From assembly GCA_964625125.1 (NCBI GenBank), contig CAZVAP010000009.1, positions 1 through 21,747 on the forward strand: DNA of 21,747 bases, read 5' to 3'. The position numbers and the translations under genes are program-made. Of the stretch, positions 1 through 8,610 are shown piece by piece (position 1 is the stretch's first letter; every line of letters begins with the position of its first letter). The notes under the pieces are model-generated. The model did no database searches. It saw only the letters and a list, made by a program, of their open reading frames with translations, and was not told where the DNA came from. Origin of the DNA: CAZVAP01 sp964625125. GTDB lineage: Bacteria > Patescibacteriota > Gracilibacteria > Absconditabacterales > Absconditicoccaceae.

Positions 1-112
1 ATCTACTATTTATATTTTTACTATAAAAAATTACCTTCTGAGCGATATTTACTAACTCAAAAAAATAATCATCAATCCTTAATTTCAAATCCCAAAAATT
101 AAATTTTACCAT
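1..112 (-). CDS. 5' part of an unrecognised gene, cut by the window edge
   Basis: An open frame of 37 codons starts at an ATG at 112-110 and runs off the left edge of the window. The ATG overlaps the last codons of the upstream cytidylyltransferase fragment in another frame, and GGAG lies about five bases before it, one of the few plausible Shine-Dalgarno sites here. The visible protein begins MVKFNFWDLKLRIDDYFF and contains no TGA codon. Position directly behind a NeuA-like gene suggests a surface-sugar operon, but that is inference. I recognise no family. Confidence 0.45.
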   Translation of the reverse strand, partial: MVKFNFWDLKLRIDDYFFELVNIAQKVIFYSKNINSR

Positions 113-590
113 ACTTTCTCCATAAAATTTCTGCTATTTCAAAATCTTCTTCCCAATCTATATCGAAAGATTTAATTTTGTCAAGTTCATATAAATAAGG
201 TTTATTTCCTATTCTATCATTTAAAGTTTTATATATTTCAATATCAGCAATAAAAGCGGCACTATTCACTTCATATAAAGGCTGCAATGTTTGAGTTCTT
301 GGCCATTTTTCTTTATCTCTATCATAATTTATAGGTTCTTTGCTATTCCAAATAAAAGTTTGAATTTTATTTACACTCATAAGAGAGTCATATTTGTTTT
401 TTTCTTCAAAATATTTTCCTATCATTGCTTCATAAATTTTTTCATCAACAAATGGTGATGTAACATGTGTCCATAAAATTATGCTATCATCTTTAATAAT
501 ATTTGGAACATAATTTATTAGATCATCTGTAGAAGTTGATGAACTTGCTAAATTTTCAGGTCTATTATCTATTATAATTTTCTCATTTTT
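99..590 (-). pseudogene. C-terminal fragment of an acylneuraminate cytidylyltransferase (NeuA-like)
   Basis: About 160 codons read as the C-terminal two thirds of a CMP-sialic acid synthetase-type cytidylyltransferase, which activates a nonulosonic acid with CTP for surface glycans. Visible family features are RPENLASSSTSTDDLI, then a VTSPF segment, NSAAFIADIEIYK, and near the end FDIDWEEDFEIAE, the usual IDIDTEEDF-type tail. The family is normally about 230 residues. The first 60-70, which carry the nucleotide-binding PARGGSKG motif, are missing. Upstream the sequence changes, in another frame, into a type IV secretion ATPase. No ATG or ribosome site precedes the fragment in frame; the only upstream in-frame start is a TTG at 644 inside the ATPase-coding part. 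It should be non-functional as read. The cause is either a real deletion or an assembly error. Confidence 0.75.
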
Positions 591-1803
591 CAAAAATATT
601 AAATCACACAGGATTAGACACATTAGACACATCAAACAATACAATGTCTTCTTGTCTAGATTTAGGAATTATATTTAAAATTGTTTCATATAAATCTCAG
701 TGAGGATCTATAAGAGCTAATCACCTTCAAGATTCTAAATCTGATAAAATCATATTAGACAATAATGTCGATTTTCAAACTCAAGTTTTTCAAACAATGT
801 AAACATGACGAGCTTTATCTTCTTGTTTTAATCAAACTTTAATAGTTTCATCAGCCCAATCTGCAACTCATAAGATTGTAGTATCCTGATTAATTTTAGG
901 TAAATTAGGAGGTGGAGGTAATCTCTTATAGGTAATATATGAAAGTAAAGAAATATTATCTGATTTAGTAGGAACATAAAAAAGTTTAATAAATTCTTCT
1001 TTTTTTATAGACGAAAAAATTTCTTTTGGAGATTTGTTAAGAGGAAACTCAATATAATCTGATAAATATTTATATACCAATCATCTAAAATTAGCATTTC
1101 AACCTACTCAAATAGAAATTGCAGTTCATTTAATACCTGTAAAAGTTCCCTTATTTTTTTTCAGTTTTTTCTTAGGTGCTTGTCAAATAAAAATTCTATA
1201 GATTACATAGTATATTCACCAAACTACAAGTTTTATAAAATCCCATATTATTTCTAATAAACCTTTAGAATAATTTTCTTCTTCAGTAGAATTTAAAACC
1301 AATGAATATTTAACAAACCCTTCTTCTGACAAAGGAATATCCTTAAATAAGAAAAAAAATTCAGAAAAAAATTTCTTATTTGACTTTAATTTAATAGTAT
1401 CATCTACTACATAAAAATACTCCGAAGGTTGGAAAGTAAGATTATCAACCTTTTTTAATTTAGAAGATGGAAAAAAATTATAAAAATTATTAATAAATTT
1501 TTTTTCTAAAACTTCAGGAAAACTCACTACTAAATGAGCATAAGAATTATTTCAGTAAATATAAAAGTTTATCCTGTTAGAATAATAAGAAAAATTATTT
1601 AAAAATTTTAAAAAAACATCAGGGCCAAAAGTATTTTCATGATAAGGAACAATTTCATACCACAAATAATCTAAATTTTCTTCCACTATTGAAGAAGAAT
1701 TTATTTCAGAAACTTTTTTATCCTTTTTTTTAGAGTATCATTCTAGATAATCAACTACTTTATCAGCAAAACTCTCAATATACTTTAAAAAATCCTGTAT
1801 CAT
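565..1803 (-). pseudogene. Truncated type IV secretion/VirD4-like ATPase (N-terminal 412 residues)
   Basis: ATG at 1803-1801 opens a frame of 412 codons once TGA is read as Gly. Residues 1-200 are a poorly conserved N-terminal region with a hydrophobic stretch near 185-210 (IIWDFIKLVVWGIYYVIYRI). Then comes the conjugative-coupling/TraD-like DNA-binding ATPase domain common in candidate-phyla bacteria: VGLKQEDKARHVYIVGKTG, Walker A GKTGVGKST at about 338-346, and LALIDPHGDL (Walker B region), followed by VLFDVSN and NPVGFNIFE. All three Walker A glycines are TGA codons, which is strong evidence for UGA = Gly. After NIFE the frame yields KGENYNR and a TAA, and the other frame becomes NeuA-like. 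The family is usually well over 600 residues, so the C-terminal half of the RecA fold is missing. A good promoter lies at 1837-1865. Confidence 0.8.
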
Positions 1804-1836
1804 TAAAAAACATAAATTGGTAAAATTATCTAGGTA

Positions 1837-1865
1837 ATTATACTGAAATTATAAATTTTTTACAA
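1837..1865 (-). promoter_or_regulatory. Putative sigma70 promoter for the secretion-ATPase gene
   Basis: On the minus strand TTGTAA (1865-1860) and TATAAT (1842-1837) are separated by 17 bases. The -10 box is perfect and lies about 33 bases before the ATG at 1803. Assigned by pattern only. Confidence 0.55.
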
Positions 1866-1889
1866 TTATCTAACTTGACATTTTTAAAA

Positions 1890-2966
1890 TTAATTAAATT
1901 TTTGAGCCATACAATAAGCACTTGACCAAGCCCATTGTAAATTATATCATCAAGTATGTCAAGTAATATCAACTACTTCTCAAATAAAAAACAAACCAGG
2001 ATATTTTTTTGATTCTAAATATTTAGTTAATTCATTTGTATCTACACCTCAAGCAGTAACCTTTGCTTCTTTCCAAGATTTTAAGCCTATAGGATGTAAA
2101 TAAATAAAATTATTTTCTAAACTAAGATTAAAAAGCTTTCTTAATTTTTTAGTTGCCAATATTCTTCAATTTTCTTCTAAGAATTCTATTTTTATTAAGT
2201 AATTCTCAGGGAAAGTATCAAGATCTTTTCCATATAAAACTGAATTATAAGTCACTATACCAGATATTCACCAATGAGTAAATAGCAAGCTATTAATATC
2301 ATTAAAAATCTCTTTCCCATTCTCAAACAACAAAAATTTAACATTTAAAGTGGTTCAAGCAAATTCATTTACCTTCTCTTTAGTTACAATTCAAACCAAT
2401 CATTTATAAGGTTTATTTACTTTTAATCCTAATTTTTTAGCTAATTCATAACCAAAGCCTGTAGTTCAAGTTTGAGGATAAGATCTTCATCACACAGCAA
2501 TAATAACATTTTTAGCTAAATAATTTCCTTTAGAAGTAATAATTTTATACAAATTATCCTTAAAAATAACATCTTTAACTAAAGTATTTAAAGAAATTTC
2601 AACATTATTTTGTTTGGATTTATTTATTAAAACATTCACAATATCACGTGCATGACCTGAGGCAGTAATTACTCTAAAATTATCCTCAACTTTCCAATCA
2701 ACTCAATTAGATTCAAAAAAATTAATTATATCATATTGAGTAAATCTATTCAAAAAGCCTATTACTGCTTTAGGATTATTACTAACATATTTTTCAGGCA
2801 ATAAATTTAAATTAGTAAAATTTGCTCTTTCTCATCAAGACATTAAAACCTTAATTCCAAGTAAAGAATTCCTTTCTAAAATAAGTTTTTTACAATTAAA
2901 AGGCAAATTAATATTAGCAAACAATCAAGCTGCTCCACCTCAAATAGTAATAAAATCATATATCAT
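1890..2966 (-). CDS. HI0933/BaiN-family FAD-dependent oxidoreductase
   Basis: A 358-residue flavoprotein of the HI0933-like family (aminoacetone oxidase/BaiN type), probably cytosolic; the substrate cannot be told from sequence. The N-terminus has the FAD-binding Rossmann motif GGGAAG at residues 9-14, whose first and last Gly are TGA codons. It is followed by ILERNSLLG and the family's GGERANFTN element. Further on are VIIAVGGRSYPQTGTTG and LLFTHWGISG, the family's LFTHxGxSG signature. Near the C-terminus are VTAGGVDTNEL, YPGLFFIGEVVD and GGYNLQWAWSSAY, which are diagnostic. The length is slightly short of the usual 390-420. The start is the ATG at 2966, with TGATG but no clear Shine-Dalgarno before it. 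It is transcribed away from the sigma-factor gene through overlapping promoters. The gene ends in TAA. Confidence 0.88.
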
Positions 2967-2976
2967 CAAAAAATAT

Positions 2977-3004
2977 TTGCAATTAAAAGTATTTTTTATA
3001 TCAT
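2977..3004 (+). promoter_or_regulatory. Putative promoter for the sigma/anti-sigma operon
   Basis: TTGCAA (2977-2982) and TATCAT (2999-3004) are separated by 16 bases, the spacing seen at several other promoters in this window. The sigma-factor ATG follows at 3042. It looks like a housekeeping promoter. I could not identify a separate ECF-type (autoregulated) promoter with any confidence. Confidence 0.4.
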
Positions 3005-3028
3005 ACAGCCAACTCGTTTTTTTATCAA
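3000..3028 (-). promoter_or_regulatory. Putative promoter for the flavoprotein gene, overlapping the sigma-factor promoter
   Basis: On the minus strand TTGATA (3028-3023) and TATGAT (3005-3000) are 17 bases apart, and the -10 box ends 33 bases before the ATG at 2966. Its -10 box covers nearly the same bases as the opposing -10 box at 2999-3004, so the two promoters would compete for polymerase. Confidence 0.4.
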
Positions 3029-3041
3029 ATATTCCTTTTAA

Positions 3042-3617
3042 ATGGAACAAGCTCTTATTGAGGCTGTATTAAACAAAAAAAAATCTGCATTTAGTATTTT
3101 TTATAATGAAATTGTAGATCATTTCTATAGTTTTCTAAAAAGTTCTTACAACTTATCAAATGAAGAAATAAATGACATAATTTCTGATACATTTATAAAA
3201 ATATGGACTAAATTAGATTCTTTCAACAAAGAAAAATGAGATTTTTTAAACTGGTGCTGGATGATCTTAAGAAACACTACAAAAGATTTTTTTAAGAAAA
3301 AAGAAAAAAGTCTATATTTTTCAGAATTATCAACATCTACAGAGGAAAATAATTCTTTTGAAGATAATATTAAAGATGAAGAAGACATTTTAGAAATTTT
3401 AGAGCAAGATTTTAAATCAGAGCAAATTAAAAAAGCAATAAGTAATTTAAAACCGTTAGATAAAGAAATTTTATTTTTAAGATTTTCAGAAAATAAATCA
3501 TTTGAAGAAATTAGCAAAATAATAGGTCTAACCCCTTGAAATATAAGAGTTAAAACACATAGAATATTACAAAATTTAAAAAAATTGTTAAAAAATTGTA
3601 ACAATATTGACTCTTAA
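3042..3617 (+). CDS. ECF-type RNA polymerase sigma factor (sigma-70 family)
   Basis: A 191-residue protein with the two-domain plan of group 4 (extracytoplasmic function) sigma factors. Region 2 spans roughly residues 12-85 (FYNEIVDHFYSF, EEINDIISDTFIKIWTKL, then FLNWCWMILRNTTKDFFKKK, where the -10 contact helix lies). An acidic linker (SELSTSTEENNSFEDN) follows. Region 4 is at about 130-190 (ISNLKPLDKEILFLRF, SFEEISKIIGL, then RVKTHRILQNLKKLL), the helix-turn-helix for the -35 box. TGA codons at residues 66 and 166 are read as Gly. The second lies at the start of the recognition helix. No Shine-Dalgarno precedes the ATG. The next gene, 39 bases on, encodes a membrane FecR-like protein, the usual partner of such sigma factors. 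Target genes are unknown. Confidence 0.88.
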
Positions 3618-3656
3618 ACGTATTTGTAAGTGATTTAGTTTATTGGGAATAAAAAT

Positions 3657-4853
3657 ATGAAATTATCAAAATACTTAGAAAATCAGGTTCAGAAAATGCC
3701 CGAAGTAGATAAAATATTAACTTATGAAAAAATAAGAAACCAAATAGAAAAAGAAAGTATTTTTAGTAAAATTTCTTTTTATATAAAAGTAGGAGTATAT
3801 ACATTTTTTTTGTTGTTAATTACAATTTGATTGTTTATACCTTTTCATAAAAAAAACATTGAAGTTTATGCTGATTACATCTGAAAAGTAATTACTTATA
3901 CTGGAGATTTTAAAATAATAGATAAAAATAAACAAATTTCATCTAAAATAATTAAAAACTGAGACATACTTAAAATTTCTTCTAATTCCCATTTAACATT
4001 ACAAGTAAATCATTGAATAAAACTTTACTTAATCTGACCTGCAAAAATTCAATTTTCTAAATATAACTGACCTGATAAAAAAGATATATATGTAATAAAT
4101 ATGCTAGATGGGAACTATATCACAGTTAAATCAAACTCTGCTAAAGACAAATTAATCATTAAATCTAAATTTATAAACATTGAATCAAATGAAAATCTGG
4201 TAGATTTAAAATATACAAAAGAATGAAATGCTACAATAATAGAAAATAATTGAGGAAACATTATTGTAAAAAATAATCAAAAAGTATTAACCTTATCAAA
4301 TAAAGAAAAAGCAATTTTCTTAGAAAATAAGGATATTCAACACATTAAAAATATATTTAATGATAATTACAAAAAATATCAAATTAGCCAAAATTGACAA
4401 ATAAAAGTTGTAATTACTTCTGATGAAACAAAAAGACTTAGCAATATTATTTCAAGAAATGCTACTATACTAGCTGTTTGAAAATACGTACTTTGAAGTT
4501 TAAATAATGATAATAAATGGAAACAAAGTTGACAATCTCAATTAATAAACATTTTATTGAATACTTACAATATATTAAATCTTCAAGTTCCAAACTTATT
4601 GAAAAATAAAATTAAATCCAATGATATTAAACCTGAAGACTTAGTAAATCTAACAGATTACCTTATAAGTAATATAAATCAAAAGTATATTATTCCACAA
4701 CAATATTTACAAAGATTGAAAGTAATACTAGCCTATTTAGTAATAGTAGAGAAATTAAAAGTAAACAAACAACAAAAATTTAAAAATTTATCTTCATTAA
4801 TTAACTACCTAAGATTACCAGCTAAATACAAAAAAATATTACTAACATTCTAA
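3657..4853 (+). CDS. Single-pass membrane protein with FecR-like domain, probable anti-sigma factor
   Basis: A 398-residue protein: about 45 charged cytoplasmic residues (MKLSKYLENQVQKMPEVDK onward), one membrane helix at about 43-64 (YTFFLLLITIGLFI), then a large extracytoplasmic part. Residues 65-220 show a FecR-like layout: NGDILKISSNSHLTLQV, IKLYLIGPAKIQF, YVINMLDGNYITV, and a later NNGGNIIVKNNQKVLTL with a KEKAIF turn. The C-terminal 130 residues are Lys/Asn-rich and helical with no family I recognise. Place in the operon and topology suggest it holds the upstream sigma factor inactive at the membrane. The short N-terminal segment is not a clear ZAS zinc domain. Many Gly here are TGA. 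A Shine-Dalgarno-like GGGA precedes the ATG. The gene ends just before a strong terminator. Confidence 0.7.
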
Positions 4854-4860
4854 TAAAAAT

Positions 4861-4890
4861 AAAAAGCTAGGGAAAACTCCTAGCTTTTTT
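4861..4890 (+). terminator. Rho-independent terminator, probably bidirectional
   Basis: AAAAAGCTAGG (4861-4871) pairs with CCTAGCTTTTT (4879-4889) around a seven-base loop and is followed by a T run. It ends the sigma/anti-sigma operon on the plus strand. The A run on its left side gives a T run on the minus strand, so it can also end aspS, whose stop codon (4892-4890) touches the hairpin. Confidence 0.85.
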
Positions 4891-6722
4891 TATTCATTTT
4901 CATCTAAATCTAACTTAATTTTCAATTCTTCAAGCTGCTCCTCATCTACTTTTGAAGGTGCATTCATCATCAAATCAATTCATTTTCAAGTTTTTGGGAA
5001 AGCATATACTTCTCTAATATTATCTTCATCTGTTAAAATCATCATTAATCTATCCATACCTATTGCAAATCATCAATGAGGTGGAACTCAATACTGAAAA
5101 GCTTCATACATTGCACCAAATTTTTCTTTAACTTCTTCTTCAGTCCTTCAAACTTTTTTAAAAGCTTCAATTAAAGCATTTATATCTGTATTTCTGAGAG
5201 AACCCGATAAAATTTCATATCAATTTAAAACTAAATCATATTGATAAGCTTTAACATCAAGTAATTCATCTCATTCTTTATTTTTTATAGCTTCATATCA
5301 TCATTGTGGAGCTGAAAAAGGATTATGAGAAAAATCTATTTTTCAAGTAATTTCATCTTTTTCAAACATAGGAAAGTCATAAATCCATACAAAAGCTAAC
5401 TCATCTTTATCAGCTAAATTATACCAATCTCTTAATGTTTGTCTTACTACATCTAATACCTTTACTGCTTTATCAAATTTATCAGCAGAAAAGAAAATAA
5501 TATCTCATATTTTAGGTTGTAACCTATCTTCAATAGCTTTCTTTTCTTCTTCTGAGAAAAATTTTAAAATAGGACTTCTAGGTCATTCTTCATCATAAAT
5601 AATATAAGCTAATCATTTAGCTCATGCTTTTTGAGCAATCTTTGTTAAATCATCAATTTCTTTTCTAGTCATTTTTTGATTTTCTAGCTTAATGGCTTTA
5701 ATTACTCATTTATTATCAACAACAGACTTAAATACTGCAAATTCCGAATTTTTAAAAACATCTGTTAAATCAACAAATTTCATATCAAATCTTAAATCTG
5801 GTTTGTCTGTTCCATAATAATTTAAAGCTTCTTCATAAGTTAATCTTAAAAATCAATCATCTTTATATTCTCCCAAGCCAATTCTAGACTTTAAATCCTT
5901 ACCCAATAAAATTTTCTTATTTGGAGAAAGTTTTGAAATAACATATTTTAAATAATTCTCAACTACTTCAAAAACATCATCTTGTTCAACAAAAGACATT
6001 TCACAATCAATTTGATAAAAATCACCAGCATGTCTATCAGCTCTTGGGTCTTCATCTCTAAAACAAGGTGCTATCTGAAAATATTTATCTATACCTCATA
6101 CCATCAATAATTGTTTATATTGCTGAGGAGCTTGAGGCAAAGCATAAAACTTACCAGGATTTAACCTTGAAGGAACCAAATAATCTCTAGCTCATTCAGG
6201 AGAAGAATTTGCTAAAATAGGAGTTTGAACTTCTATAAAATCATTTTCATGAAACCATCTTCTAGTTTCATCCAAAAGCTTAGATCTAAATAACATTTTC
6301 TCCAAAACTGGTTTTCTTCTTAAATCCAAGTATCTATGCTTATACCTTATTTCTTCACCAGCATTTGTATGATACTCATCTACTTCAAAAGGTAATGGTT
6401 TAGATTTAGATAAAATTTCAATATCATCAACTAAAACTTCTATATCTCAAGTTTTTAATTTAGGGTTTTCTTGCCCAGCTGGCCTTGCTCTAACTGTTCA
6501 AGTAACTTTTAAAACAAATTCATTTCTTACATTATCGGCTATTTTATGTGTTTCTTTATTATGTTCTGGATCAAAAACAACTTGTGTAATTCAGTATCTA
6601 TCAGCTAAATCAATAAAAATAACTCCTCAATGATCTCTTCTATGTCTTGCCCATCCAGTTAAAGTTACTTTTTCTCAGATATTTTCTTTTGTTAATTGTC
6701 AACAAGTATGAGTTCTCAACAT
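4890..6722 (-). CDS. aspS: Aspartyl-tRNA synthetase
   Basis: A 610-residue class II synthetase of the bacterial type, close to the usual 585-600. It charges tRNA-Asp with aspartate in the cytosol. The N-terminal OB-fold anticodon-binding domain has the family signature [19 protein letters not shown]. The catalytic core has YLDLRR, EVQTPIL, the class II motif 2 [10 protein letters not shown] (about 221-229) and EMSF. The bacterial insertion (GAD) domain lies between, followed by [12 protein letters not shown]. Motif 3 GFAIGMDRL is near residue 555, then AFPKTGKGIDLM. The DRYG Gly of the OB fold is a TGA codon. Whether it is discriminating or also charges tRNA-Asn cannot be told here. It lies 58 bases behind adk on the same strand. 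The leader before the ATG is AT-only, without a Shine-Dalgarno. Confidence 0.96.
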
Positions 6723-6780
6723 TTAAATAAAATTAGAAAAAATAAAAGTAATTTAGTTATAATAAAAATTTGAAGTTTTT

Positions 6781-7392
6781 TTACAATCATAATTTATCCA
6801 CTATTTCTTGGGTTACAGATTCTATAGGTTGATTAGCATTAATTTTTATTAATTTTCATTCTTTTTCATAAAGTTCAACTACAGGCAAAGTTTTTTCATA
6901 AAAATCCTTAATTCTTTGCTTAATTGCATTTTCTTCATCATCAGATCTTTTAACTAATTTATCACCTGTTTTGGGATCAAATTCTGTTCAAGCTGGAAAA
7001 GTTTCTCAAGTTTTAGGATTATACATTCTTCCTAATAACCTTTTAATTGCTTCATTTTCTGGTAAATCAAAGTAAACAACTTTATAATCTTTTGAAAGCA
7101 TTTTATCAGCTGTTTGCTTGTTTCACATATTTCTTACTAGTCCATCAAAAATTATATTATCAGATTTTGAAGTTTTTATAAAATCCTCTAAAATCATCTC
7201 GATAATATCAGGTGTAACTTGTTTACCTGCCTCAATAGTAGTTTTAATTAATCTTCATAATTCAGTATCTTCTTTAGCTAATTTTCTTAATTGACCTCAA
7301 GTCTCAAATATAGAAAAACCATATTTCTCAGCTAATATCCTAGCTTGAGTACCTTTTCCTGAACCTTGAATTCAAATAAACACTAACTGCAT
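6781..7392 (-). CDS. adk: Adenylate kinase
   Basis: A 203-residue nucleoside monophosphate kinase (ATP + AMP to 2 ADP; cytosolic). The P-loop is GIQGSGKGTQAR at about residues 7-18, whose first Gly is a TGA codon. AMP-binding elements follow: FETGGQLR, where STGDMLR is usual (Asp replaced by Gly), then IIFDGLVRN in place of the usual LDGFPR, and YFDLPENEAIKRLLGR. The LID domain is GRMYNPKTGETF without the four zinc cysteines of many Gram-positive enzymes. The end has QRIKDFYEKTLPVVELY. The altered AMP loop and FDGLVRN element mean a related NMP kinase specificity is possible, but adk is the natural call. It is followed by aspS on the same strand and divergent from the wecA-like gene. Confidence 0.85.
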
Positions 7393-7457
7393 CCTATATA
7401 TTAATAAATAAAACGGCTATTTTATAACTACTTTAAAAGTTTTTTCAAATTAAAATC

Positions 7458-7485
7458 TTGCTAAATAAAGCAAAAATTTTATACT
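7458..7485 (+). promoter_or_regulatory. Putative sigma70 promoter for the wecA-like/prsW-like pair
   Basis: TTGCTA (7458-7463) and TATACT (7480-7485) with a 16-base spacer. Transcription would begin near 7492, leaving a leader of about 35 AT-only bases before the ATG at 7528. The 135-base divergent gap to adk holds nothing else I can identify. Confidence 0.5.
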
Positions 7486-7527
7486 GAACTATATTGAAAA
7501 TATAATTTATTTTATTTTTTTCATAAA

Positions 7528-8610
7528 ATGAAGATATTATTTGCTTCCATATGAATAAGTTTTTTGATAATGTTAAGTGGATTATATCTATTTAAAAAAT
7601 TATGAGTTTTAGATACACCATGGAAATATAAGGACTTAAATAGAAAAACTCCTGTTCCAAGACTAATGGGAATTTTTTTAATTTTTGCAACAGTACTTAG
7701 TATAATTTTACTTTTACCTGGCTATTGGAACTATAAAGAAATACAAGCATTATTTATATGAGCTATATTTTTAGGAATAATCTCTATAATTGATGACATA
7801 AAAGGTTTATCTCCAAAATTTAGACTACTTGTTCAAATCATAGTATCAATAATATGAATATTATGAGGAGCTATCATAACCCATATAAATTTATTTTGAG
7901 AAATTGTTAGTTTACCATATTGGGTTTGATTTATAGTATCATTATTTTGGTTTATTTTGATTATAAATAGTTTTAACTGGTTTGACTGAATAAACTGAAT
8001 GTGAGCTTGAGTAGCTACAATAGGTTTTTTCACTATAGCATTAGTTATTAAATTTATTATTTTTAAATATTACAATATATCACCAGCAGAACTAAAACAT
8101 TTAATTTTTATCTTAAATTTATCTCTTATTATGACAGGAGTAAGTTTTGTATTTACTTTAATGGAAATAAAGCCACGAGGATTACTTAGAGATGTAGGAA
8201 TTATGTTTTTATGATATGTTTTAGCTTATTTAAGTTTATTTGCTTGAGCTAAAATTTGAATTATATTAGTTGTACTATCATTAGTAATATTTGATGCTTT
8301 CTGGGTAATAATTAACCGTTTAAAAAACAAAAAAAATCCTATGATTTGAGATTATACACATTTCCATCATAGATTAATGAAACATTGATGGAAAAGAGAA
8401 GAAATAAGAGCTTTTGTCCGAATATGGGCACTATTTTTTATGGTTTTAATGATTTTACAATGAACTAATACTACAAACAAAGCTATCATTTTTATAATGA
8501 TTTTTATAATATTTTTTTGAGTTCATATCTATATGTATTGGATAAAAAAACTACCAATATGATTAGGAGAAAGAGCTGAAAATTTAAATAATAATAAAAA
8601 TAAATGATAG
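7528..8610 (+). CDS. WecA/MraY-family polyprenyl-phosphate sugar-1-phosphate transferase
   Basis: A 360-residue multi-pass membrane enzyme of glycosyltransferase family 4, which transfers a UDP-sugar phosphate to undecaprenyl phosphate on the cytoplasmic face. DTPWKYKD and KTPVPRLMGI open the family pattern. The DD pair is at residues 89-90 (IIDDIKGLSPKFR). NSFNWFDGINGMGAG (147-161) is the catalytic loop, and HFHHRLM (278-284) is the WecA-type HxHHR motif, pointing to WecA/TagO rather than MraY. The usual GDSGS-like element is RDVGIMFLG here, which is atypical but keeps the Asp. Two CGA codons (residues 217 and 298) may be Trp instead of Arg. It ends with TGA (Gly) then TAG, overlapping the PrsW-like gene by seven bases. 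The sugar-transfer partner at 17207 could use the same lipid pool. Confidence 0.85.

Noticed and set aside
3146..3604. A 152-codon minus-strand open frame
   Set aside because: It is antisense to the sigma-factor gene and is broken, Ser/Leu/Phe-rich and motif-free.
3042..3617. Reading UGA as Trp (mycoplasma-type code 4) to explain the in-frame TGA codons
   Set aside because: TGA sits on invariant glycines (Walker A, FAD motif, MurA loop, EF-hand), and TGG supplies Trp normally.
4861..4890. The strong inverted repeat as an attachment site or mobile-element end
   Set aside because: Stem, loop and T run are those of a terminator, and it has no partner repeat or integrase nearby.
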